Shown here: positions 23,111-28,735 of the stretch, one piece after another | Layout of the letters: every line of letters starts with the position of its first letter | How positions within the stretch are numbered: the stretch's first letter is position 1 | DNA from: Patescibacteria group bacterium | Lineage (GTDB): Bacteria > Patescibacteriota > Minisyncoccia > Phycocordibacterales > UBA5272 | NCBI GenBank assembly: GCA_030916975.1 | Contig: JAUPVO010000012.1 | Location: 1-29,164, forward strand | Direction of reading: 5' to 3' | Length of the DNA stretch: 29,164 nucleotides | Notes under the pieces: model-generated | Database searches by the model: none | Seen by the model: the letters and a program-made list of their open reading frames with translations, nothing else | What the model was told of the DNA's origin: nothing | Made by a program: the position numbers and the translations under genes

Positions 23111-24385
23111 TTAAAGCTTTTTCTTTATATTTAGAAAAGGCAAAACAAAGTCTTTGTATTTTTCTTTTTCATCATCTATTAGGTCATTGTATGCTGTTAT
23201 TTTACCTTTACAATTTTTAAAACCACAGTGACAATTTGAATTAATTTTCTTCGGCTCTTTTCCGTTAATAGTTTTTTCTTCGCCAAAATTAAATCCAAGA
23301 AAGGCGTAGTTAGTAACAAGTTCTTCACCTTGTTCAACATATTTCATGGCTAGATACTTCCTTCCGTCTTTGCTGGGGTAGATATTTGGTTCACAAGAAT
23401 GGTTCATATATTGGGCGATACTTTTACTTAATCTTGGTTCGACTTTTTCTGTTTCATTAATCGGTATTGTGTAGTCTGTTGCATATGTAATTGTATTTCC
23501 AATAACCTCAAAAACAACTTCGTCCTTTTTAAAATCTTTTTTTGTAATTAAACCTTTTCCTTTTCCTTCAATATTTTTTATTTCAACTCTCAATAAATTG
23601 TCTTTTTCTTGCTCAAAATCTATATTCAAATCGTCTTTTTCAGAAAAATCAAAAGTGTCAATATCTATTCTTGTGTAATCATATAAAACTTTATGCTTCA
23701 AATCATAAAAGCTATTCTCAAATTTATTTTTAGGATTAAATAGTTTTAAGGGATTAAGTTGGAATAAATAAATCTCGCTTTTTAATGAACGTCCAGGGTA
23801 GAGTTGCAGTACCCACTGTTCAGTTCCTTGAATAAATCTGTTATTAAAATTTAGTTGCCCCTTGGCTGCCAAATAGATAGTAACGATCTCTTCAAGGATA
23901 AAAATCTTTTCTTTTTCTTCAAGTCCGTGATTACCTTTTTTACAATCAAAATCTACATATTCTTGAAATGTTACGTCATTTTTATAGATATTATAGATTT
24001 TATCGTAAGCAGATTTATAGATTTCAGAATTGTCTAAAATAACTTGTCCAAATGTATAAAATGAAAATGCCTTTTTAATCCAAACATTATCTTTCAAAAT
24101 TAAATCCAAAAAACCGTGTTTATGTTGCATCATTAATTCCTTGTATCTATCACGCAAAACGTGTGCCTTTTCGTCTGAAAGAAAATATAAATAGTCAGAA
24201 TACCAAGTTACCATACCAATACCATCAGTTCTTTTGATCTTAGTGTCAATAAATTTAAGGTATTCAAAACATTTTTTTGCAGACTGCTCGTTGCCAATGC
24301 GGTTCATAGAAATACCCCAGAAAATTATTCCTTCTTCTTGCGGTAGTTTGCTTATGTCAAAAAATTGGTTTGTTTCTAATGCCAT
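23111..24385 (-). CDS. Cyclodipeptide-synthase-like domain fused to a SET methyltransferase domain
   Basis: The protein has 424 residues in two parts. Residues about 1-215 resemble tRNA-dependent cyclodipeptide synthases: WGIS (23-26) places Ser26 where AlbC has catalytic Ser37, KRTD (51-54) matches the ERTD before the second strand, and FILEE (162-166) aligns with YVLAE, keeping the glutamate but with Phe for Tyr178. LYPGR (195-199) sits where AlbC has CYH. Residues about 266-424 form a SET domain: VEIKNIEGKGKGLITKKD, the SAM/pseudoknot motif NHSCEPN (328-334), ELVTNYAFL (355-363) and a post-SET zinc cluster C385-x-C387-x4-C392. SET enzymes methylate lysine. The gene stands alone. The first-domain assignment is by motif alignment only. 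Confidence 0.78.
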   Translation of the reverse strand: MALETNQFFDISKLPQEEGIIFWGISMNRIGNEQSAKKCFEYLKFIDTKIKRTDGIGMVTWYSDYLYFLSDEKAHVLRDRYKELMMQHKHGFLDLILKDNVWIKKAFSFYTFGQVILDNSEIYKSAYDKIYNIYKNDVTFQEYVDFDCKKGNHGLEEKEKIFILEEIVTIYLAAKGQLNFNNRFIQGTEQWVLQLYPGRSLKSEIYLFQLNPLKLFNPKNKFENSFYDLKHKVLYDYTRIDIDTFDFSEKDDLNIDFEQEKDNLLRVEIKNIEGKGKGLITKKDFKKDEVVFEVIGNTITYATDYTIPINETEKVEPRLSKSIAQYMNHSCEPNIYPSKDGRKYLAMKYVEQGEELVTNYAFLGFNFGEEKTINGKEPKKINSNCHCGFKNCKGKITAYNDLIDDEKEKYKDFVLPFLNIKKKL

Positions 24386-24834
24386 ATATTTTTTATTTAT
24401 TTTATGATTGTTTTAAAATTTTCCAAATTCTTCTTTTGACTCCCTAATTCTCCTTCCAATTTTGTATGTAGCGGTCTATCAAACGCAGACCCTTTTTTTT
24501 GTCAAGTAATTGTTTCGCAAGTTGTAACGATTGAGAGTTTTGCATAGTTTACGTATTATACCATTTTTGTGTCAAAATTATTTATTGATTTTCTACTAAT
24601 GGTGACTACACAAGTGCTTTTGTATTCATGAAGTTTTCGAAAAAGAGAGTATAACTATTCCTAACATTAGACCGGTTGAGTGTTCTGAACTCGTCTATAA
24701 TATTCCGACCCGTATATCATAAATAAAAACATTTAGCAATTATCTAATTATTCCTTGTTTTTACTCTGTTAAAAAGTTGAAAACTTTTATAAACTTATAT
24801 TATAATATATAATATAAGCAGAATTAAGAAATGC
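24386..24834. other. Divergent intergenic region
   Basis: No gene is visible in these 449 bp. On the minus strand an extended -10 (TATAAT at 24555-24560 preceded by TGG) could drive the SET gene, with a leader of about 160 nt that contains GGTCT/AGACC (a 5-bp hairpin). A TTGACA on the minus strand at 24570-24575 is too close (9 bp) to serve that -10. On the plus strand the right end carries the promoter for the gene at 24835. The middle (24600-24720) is featureless. Confidence 0.55.
24777..24806 (+). promoter_or_regulatory. Promoter of the 24835 gene pair with an operator-like palindrome
   Basis: TTGAAA (24777-24782) and TATAAT (24801-24806) are 18 bp apart. The -35 box lies inside an inverted repeat, AAAAGTT (24772-24778) with AACTTTT (24782-24788), three bases apart. 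A repressor bound there would block the promoter. A second TATAAT follows at 24808-24813. Confidence 0.6.
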
Positions 24835-25416
24835 ATGTTTGAAAAATCACCAGAAATAGATAAGGGCTCAGAAGATACTCCAAAAGTACCTTATAGTGAG
24901 GCTAAGAAATATGTTAAAAAAACGTTAGCAGCTGTTGCTGCGGAGATTTATGAGACAAAAGATATGGCGAGAGAAAGTATAAAAAAGCCATGGGAAGACG
25001 GAACTCTAAGATATTTTACTATTGACAAAGAAAAATATGTTAGAGACATGTTTGAGTCAGGATTATTATATGTGACAAAACCGTGGATGGAAATCCCTAA
25101 AGAATTAGTAAATGATGAATCTGTAGCAAAAATTGAAACTGGAGGCGGAGGGCAAGGCTTGGTATTTGAGCACCGTGCTAATGCAAAAAAACGTGGTAAT
25201 TTAACTGCGAATTCAAGTGGACAGGTTTTGTACGAATACAAAGAGGCGTATGAAAAAGTTTTAGAAGCATCCGAAGATCCAGAATTTATCAAAAAGGTTA
25301 AAGAGTTAAAAGGGTTTGCTTTGGGCGATGATGACCTTGGGGCGGCATTTACATTGTGGCTATTACAGAGAATAAAAGAAGGTGAGGATGTCAGAAAATA
25401 CGAGTCAGTTGTTTAG
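24835..25416 (+). CDS. Hypothetical protein, 193 residues
   Basis: I do not recognise this protein. It is acidic, soluble and probably helical, with SEAKKYVKKTLAAVAAEIYETKDMARESIKKPW near the N-terminus, a glycine-rich IETGGGGQGLVFEH near 101-114, and an acidic C-terminal part (GFALGDDDLGAAFTLWLLQRI). An ATG four bases upstream (24831) is closed at once by TGA, so the start is 24835. It overlaps the next gene by 29 bp, so the two are almost certainly translated together. The pair has its own promoter and no recognisable neighbour. Confidence 0.7.
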   Translation: MFEKSPEIDKGSEDTPKVPYSEAKKYVKKTLAAVAAEIYETKDMARESIKKPWEDGTLRYFTIDKEKYVRDMFESGLLYVTKPWMEIPKELVNDESVAKIETGGGGQGLVFEHRANAKKRGNLTANSSGQVLYEYKEAYEKVLEASEDPEFIKKVKELKGFALGDDDLGAAFTLWLLQRIKEGEDVRKYESVV

Positions 25417-26413
25417 ACTTGTAAGTGACCATGATAAAAGAGGTAGGATATATCTCTATCCTAAAGGCGAGAGTTCATCTTCTCTTGTCATGACGAATTG
25501 GGGTATAATACTTTCTGCTCAAAATGACCAAAGTAAAATTGCTCAATATCTTACAGTTTTTGATTATATTGCAAGACATCCAGAACATATTCATTATGAC
25601 ATTCCGTCACCAACTCCTGAATCTAAAAAAATACTTGAGCAATGGATTGGCGAAAGCCATGAATATCTAGAAAAAGCCGAGGTGTATGATGATTATATTC
25701 TTTGTAGGAACTGTGAAGTTTTAAATGGTACTACAAAGTGGGATCAGATAGGTGTTGAAGGTTATAGGAAGTATGACGGTAAAAAGGCAGTCATAACCGT
25801 TTCTTCACCAGATAAAGAAGGTAAAAAAGAGATGCAGATATCTACTTACGGATACTATTACATGCCACCTTTTGCTGAGTATTTAAAAAAGAAAGGATTG
25901 TCTCCGTGGTATGGAGACGGGTATATTGGTATGTACTCGCAAAAAGATTATGACGAAGACGCTTTTATTTCTGACTATAAAGCTTTTATGATCCTTAATC
26001 GAGAAGAGCTCCAAGAAGCAATAGAATTTGAAGTAGTTTTTGATGACAAAGAATATATGGAGGATGTTATGGATTTCGCCCTTAAGTCTGGTTTAATTAC
26101 GGGATATAATACGGCTCCAGAATATTATCTAGCCAATGCTTCATATCTTTGGGATGAGTATGGTGAAGGTTCTATAGCAGAAAAGCAAACAAAGGTAAAT
26201 CGAGATTCTATTCAAGTTGTTCGTTTCCTTTCGAAGGGAGAGGATAAAGAAAAAATAATGCAATATTTAAACAGAATGTTCGGCAAAAGAGATTCTTACC
26301 CAGAAGGGTATATTGGGAAAGAGCGTGAAGGCTGGATCGCTCCTCTTATTAAGGCTACAGATAAAGGAGTGAATAAGAAGTTTGTACAGTATCTAGAAAC
26401 AAGCAGTAATTAA
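25388..26413 (+). CDS. Hypothetical protein, 341 residues
   Basis: I do not recognise this protein. Two starts are possible in frame: GTG at 25382 and ATG at 25388. I prefer the ATG because GAAGG lies five bases upstream. It is soluble and rich in Tyr, Asp, Glu and Lys, with no membrane segment. Notable stretches are YLYPKGESSSSLVMTNWG near the N-terminus, CRNCEV near residue 106, a tyrosine cluster TYGYYYMPPFAEYLKKKG near 154-171, and EREGWIAPLIKATDKG near the end. It overlaps the upstream gene by 29 bp, suggesting the two products act together, perhaps as partners in one complex. Function remains open. Confidence 0.7.
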   Translation: MSENTSQLFRLVSDHDKRGRIYLYPKGESSSSLVMTNWGIILSAQNDQSKIAQYLTVFDYIARHPEHIHYDIPSPTPESKKILEQWIGESHEYLEKAEVYDDYILCRNCEVLNGTTKWDQIGVEGYRKYDGKKAVITVSSPDKEGKKEMQISTYGYYYMPPFAEYLKKKGLSPWYGDGYIGMYSQKDYDEDAFISDYKAFMILNREELQEAIEFEVVFDDKEYMEDVMDFALKSGLITGYNTAPEYYLANASYLWDEYGEGSIAEKQTKVNRDSIQVVRFLSKGEDKEKIMQYLNRMFGKRDSYPEGYIGKEREGWIAPLIKATDKGVNKKFVQYLETSSN

Positions 26414-26415
26414 AA

Positions 26416-26436
26416 AATCCTTTTAGAATAAGGGTT
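26416..26436 (+). terminator. Weak terminator-like hairpin after the unknown pair
   Basis: AATCCTT (26416-26422) pairs with AAGGGTT (26430-26436), a 7-bp stem with one G-U pair, but only ATTT follows. It may end the 24835-26413 transcript inefficiently. Confidence 0.4.
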
Positions 26437-26445
26437 ATTTACCTC

Positions 26446-26474
26446 TTGACAAATCTAATATATTCTGATATACT
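26446..26474 (+). promoter_or_regulatory. Promoter of the S-box-like leader and DHH-type gene
   Basis: A perfect TTGACA (26446-26451), a 17-bp spacer and TATACT (26469-26474) preceded by TGA are seen. The start near 26481 gives a leader of almost 300 nt before the ATG at 26777. Confidence 0.85.
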
Positions 26475-26505
26475 TATAAGGTAAAGCTTTGAAAATTCAA
26501 TATTA

Positions 26506-26595
26506 GTTATCAAGAGTGAGGTGAGCGAATTGGCGCTATGACCCTCTACCAACCAGCGAAAGCATGGTGGTCCCAACCTGTAAAGGAAAGATGGC
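26506..26595 (+). promoter_or_regulatory. S-box-like (SAM-I clan) riboswitch aptamer
   Basis: The fold has four helices around a core. P1 is GTTATC/GATGGC (26506-26511 with 26590-26595). P2 is GAGG/CCTC (26518-26521 with 26543-26546), continued by AGCG/CGCT (26524-26527 with 26534-26537), with a kink-turn-like TGA/ATGA between. Its loop TTGG (26530-26533) can form a pseudoknot with CCAA (26549-26552). P3 is ACC/GGT with GC-GAAA-GC at its tip (26552-26568). P4 is CCT-GTAA-AGG (26577-26586). Conserved S-box pieces are present in order: ATCAAGAG, GGTGaGcGA.tTGGCgCTATGA, CAACC, GGTG and AAAGAT. The J3/4 segment (GTCCCAA) departs from the usual CTAATTC, so the ligand may not be SAM. A terminator follows 7 bases later. 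Confidence 0.78.
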
Positions 26596-26602
26596 ATTCT
26601 TA

Positions 26603-26640
26603 AAAACAATCTCTCCCTACAAGTAGAGATTGTTTTGTTT
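26603..26640 (+). terminator. Intrinsic terminator of the riboswitch expression platform
   Basis: AAAACAATCTCT (26603-26614) pairs with AGAGATTGTTTT (26625-26636), followed by GTTTT. It begins 7 bases after aptamer P1, the usual place for a ligand-controlled terminator. An antiterminator pairing is not obvious by eye. Confidence 0.8.
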
Positions 26641-26676
26641 TAAGCTTTTAAGTTCTTTGTAAATTCTATTACATAA

Positions 26677-26773
26677 CCTCAATATGAGAGCTGTGAACTT
26701 CTAATAGGAGTATACAGCCCTCATATTGAGGAATTACTGCAATCACGCAGTAATAAATGTCTCGAAAGGACAT
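26677..26773 (+). promoter_or_regulatory. Three further hairpins in the DHH-gene leader
   Basis: CCTCAATATGAG/CTCATATTGAGG (26677-26688 with 26720-26731) also encloses CTGT/ACAG. ATTACTGC/GCAGTAAT (26733-26740 with 26747-26754) follows. ATGTC/GACAT (26757-26761 with 26769-26773) holds most of the SD AAAGGA in its loop and 3' arm. The last one could limit ribosome access to the start at 26777. Confidence 0.65.
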
Positions 26774-26776
26774 CTC

Positions 26777-27580
26777 ATGACAAACTTTGACAAAAAAAAT
26801 ACCGCCTTTTTTCTGGGTGGGCGCGACCTGGAGATGGAAAGGATAAGGTATATCCTTGAAGGCAATGGTTGCGAGGTATTTGATAAAAACTTAAATTGGG
26901 GAGCTCACGCCTCAGCTTATACTGAGGAGATACTGGCTGCAATCGTAGCCGGTAATAAGTTAGTCCTTGTGGAGCTGGATAACCAGCCACACGAGGCAAC
27001 GGAAAAGGAGCCAAAAAAAGTTCCTGTCGATTTGCCAGAGGACGTGATTCTCGTGGACCACCACGGTGAGCAGGCTCACCGGCCAGCCAGTATACTTCAG
27101 ATTCTCGCCCTTTTGGGGCAGGAGTCTACGCGGTATGATCTGCTCATAGCGGCAGATGATGCCGCAGGAGGGCCGGTTGGGCTCGTCTCCTTCGGCGTAA
27201 CGCCTGAGGAGTTTAATATAATCAGAGCCGAGGGCCGTAAGGCCCAAGGAGTAACTGAGAAACAGGAGGTAGAAGCTGCACGAGCCATTGCTGCGGCAGA
27301 AAGATGTGGGAGACTGGTCATAGTTCGGTGTGCACATAGCAAGTGCGCACCGATCACCGACCAACTTTTTCCGTTTTGGCCAGACGGAAAAGAAAACGTC
27401 ATCATCATATCTGATGACGGAGAAGTTAATTATTTTGGCGGCGGCAGTGTTCGCGCTGCCATTGTTGAAAGTTTTCCAAACGGTTGGCACAGCAGTTTGG
27501 AGGGTAACGGTTACTGGGGTGGTAAACCTGGCGACAGAACTGACGAGCTCATTAAGCTCATTAAAAAGCTGGCCGGCTAA
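26777..27580 (+). CDS. DHH-phosphoesterase-superfamily-like protein
   Basis: The frame is open to a TTG further upstream, but AAAGGA six bases before the ATG at 26777 sets the start, giving 267 residues. The N-terminal half has a Rossmann-like order of strands (TAFFLGGRDLEMERIRYIL, KLVLVELD) leading to VILVDHHG (90-97), the hallmark DHH motif. AADDAAGG (126-132) supplies further acidic residues. The C-terminal part, NYFGGGSVRAAI and GNGYWGGKPGDRTDEL, recalls DHHA1-type substrate-binding segments (GGG..R, G.GG). Family members hydrolyse phosphodiesters such as oligoribonucleotides, c-di-AMP or pyrophosphate; which one is unclear. Codon use is distinctly richer in G+C than in neighbouring AT-rich genes, and transcription is under an S-box-like leader. 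Confidence 0.75.
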   Translation: MTNFDKKNTAFFLGGRDLEMERIRYILEGNGCEVFDKNLNWGAHASAYTEEILAAIVAGNKLVLVELDNQPHEATEKEPKKVPVDLPEDVILVDHHGEQAHRPASILQILALLGQESTRYDLLIAADDAAGGPVGLVSFGVTPEEFNIIRAEGRKAQGVTEKQEVEAARAIAAAERCGRLVIVRCAHSKCAPITDQLFPFWPDGKENVIIISDDGEVNYFGGGSVRAAIVESFPNGWHSSLEGNGYWGGKPGDRTDELIKLIKKLAG

Positions 27581-27585
27581 CTGTT

Positions 27586-27645
27586 AGAGGTGAGATAACA
27601 CCTCTTTAATCAGAAATCAGCCCTGTCATAAGACAGGGCTTTTTT
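27586..27645 (+). terminator. Double terminator after the DHH-type gene
   Basis: AGAGGTG/CACCTCT (27586-27592 with 27599-27605) is followed by AGCCCTGTC/GACAGGGCT (27619-27627 with 27632-27640) with an ATAA loop and a T run to 27645. The second is a textbook intrinsic terminator. Confidence 0.92.
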
Positions 27646-27681
27646 ATTTTAATTTTAAACGATGAAGTTTATTAATTGGTG

Positions 27682-27690
27682 TGGTATAAT
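27682..27690 (+). promoter_or_regulatory. Extended -10 promoter before the 27710 small ORF
   Basis: TGG TATAAT (TATAAT at 27685-27690) lies 19 bp before the ATG. The -35 position (27662-27667, ATGAAG) is a poor match. Confidence 0.55.
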
Positions 27691-27709
27691 TTATATATAA
27701 TATAAAAAT

Positions 27710-27877
27710 ATGCAAAACCCTGAACTAAGTAGTTTTACAGATAATCTTAAGAAAGGTGAAGAGGAAGAGAAGAGAAGAGGTAGATGGAGGGTTACAGTTT
27801 TTCAACATGAAGTGACTACTCTAAAATTAAATTTTAAAAGGCTTTTTACAGACACCATATTTCCTGTTGCGATATAA
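27710..27877 (+). CDS. Possible small protein of 55 residues, maybe a frameshifted remnant
   Basis: The ATG has the same ataaaaat context as the housekeeping genes here and follows an extended -10 promoter, which supports it as a real gene. The product is charged (KKGEEEEKRRGRWRV) with a hydrophobic end (LFTDTIFPVAI). The +1 frame stays open past this stop to a TAA at 27995 and reads as hydrophobic, then charged residues (RYKFFFLVSL...), so a longer gene may have been split by a frameshift. I recognise no family. Confidence 0.4.
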   Translation: MQNPELSSFTDNLKKGEEEEKRRGRWRVTVFQHEVTTLKLNFKRLFTDTIFPVAI

Positions 27878-28069
27878 ATTTTTCTTTTTAGTAAGTTTAA
27901 CAAGTAACTGCAACAGTCTAGTCAAATCTATTATATTTGATAATAGAAAAGAAAATAACGAGTTTAGGTATTTAAAAGATGTATTAAAAATATAAAATTA
28001 CCACTGTCATCTTAACCCTTCTTGAATTCTTGAGTGTTGTTCTAGGAGGCTGAATGTGCTTTTTAGCTA
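27878..28069. other. AT-rich spacer, no confident gene
   Basis: Apart from the open +1 frame mentioned for the 27710 ORF, I see no gene, RNA or repeat here. TAGGAGG near 28044-28050 resembles an SD but no open frame of note follows it. Confidence 0.5.
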
Positions 28070-28098
28070 TTGACATAAGCACTTAATTGTGCTATAAT
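28070..28098 (+). promoter_or_regulatory. Consensus promoter of the helicase gene and its structured leader
   Basis: TTGACA (28070-28075), a 17-bp spacer and TATAAT (28093-28098) preceded by TGC match the full consensus, extended -10 included. It is the strongest promoter in the window. The start should be near 28105. Confidence 0.93.
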
Positions 28099-28146
28099 TT
28101 ATATATGCTAGAAATAGTATAGAGTCCTTTGAAAACTTAGTAAAAA

Positions 28147-28279
28147 TAGAGCAACCCTGCTTACATGCCGAAAGTGTCAGTAAAGCATATCGCGGTACAC
28201 ACGATTAGGAAGTCACCTTGAAAAAGTGGCCGAGCAGGGTGGGTAGCGCAGTTAACTCTGCACCCCTAGCTCGAGGAGA
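28147..28279 (+). promoter_or_regulatory. Structured leader RNA, riboswitch-like, of unknown class
   Basis: A multi-branched fold can be drawn. GAGC (28149-28152) with GCTC (28269-28272) closes the element directly beside the SD (GAGGAG, 28273-28278). ACCCTGCT (28154-28161) pairs with AGCAGGGT (28233-28240). Inside it are ATGC/GCAT (28164-28188), ATCG/CGAT (28189-28205) and GTCAC/GTGGC (28212-28230). A further arm is GGGT-GCAG/CTGC-ACCC (28241-28265). The loops GTGT (28174-28177) and ACAC (28197-28200) could form a kissing pair. I cannot match it to a known riboswitch class. The closing helix next to the SD suggests control of translation. Confidence 0.65.
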
Positions 28280-28285
28280 ATATAA

Positions 28286-28735
28286 ATGACTCAGAATGTA
28301 GGTCTGCCCGTTGGGCAATTCAAAACAGAAATCTTGGCAGCTGTCGCCGCCAACCCTGTGACCATCATCACTGCGGAGACTGGAGCTGGCAAGTCCACTC
28401 AAGTTCCGCAATACCTGCTTGAAGCAGGTTACGAGGTAGTGGTAACACAACCTCGTCGCCTGGCGGCAGCATCTCTCGCTGAGAGAGTAGCTGATGAATA
28501 CGGCTGCGAGCTTGGCGAGGAGATCGGCTATCGCACTGCGCTTGATCGTGCAGATAGCGAAAAGACTCGTTGCCTTTTCGTAACCGACGGACTGCAGCTC
28601 GTTCGCGAGCTGATGGGTAAAGGTGTGGAAGGCCGTCGTGTACTCGTCTTAGACGAGGTACACGAATGGAATCTGAACATCGAAACTTTGGTCGCTTGGG
28701 TTCGCTCCCAAGTTGACGAGCACGATAGGATGAGA
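28286..28735 (+). pseudogene. DEAH/DEVH-box RNA helicase (HrpA/HrpB-like), truncated 3'
   Basis: The ATG at 28286 follows GAGGAG by seven bases. About 150 residues of the helicase RecA-1 domain remain: motif I ITAETGAGKST (28-38), motif Ia VTQPRRLAAASLAERVA (53-69), motif Ib FVTDGLQL, and motif II LDEVHEWNLNIE (122-133), that is DEVH instead of DEAH. The expected MSATL motif III should come about 10-15 residues after VRSQVDEHDRM but does not appear; the composition turns AT-rich and the frame runs on only to a stop at 28867 in unrelated sequence. The gene is therefore broken, with all later motifs lost. Codon use is GC-richer than in most of the window, like the DHH-type gene. Confidence 0.8.

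Noticed and set aside
26726..26776. TTG start extending the DHH-type protein by 17 residues
   Set aside because: It begins in the middle of the leader hairpins. The ATG at 26777 has the SD and gives a natural start.
26960..27490. A 176-codon open frame antisense to the DHH-type gene
   Set aside because: The plus strand has the DHH motif, a decided start with SD, a promoter and a terminator. The antisense frame has none of these and reads as low-quality protein.
28070..28285. Assignment of the helicase leader to a known riboswitch (TPP, cobalamin, FMN, purine, glycine, THF)
   Set aside because: The conserved core sequences of those classes are not present; only the secondary structure can be supported.
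28205..28450. Minus-strand frame across the helicase leader
   Set aside because: It covers the structured leader and the start of a clear helicase coding sequence on the other strand.
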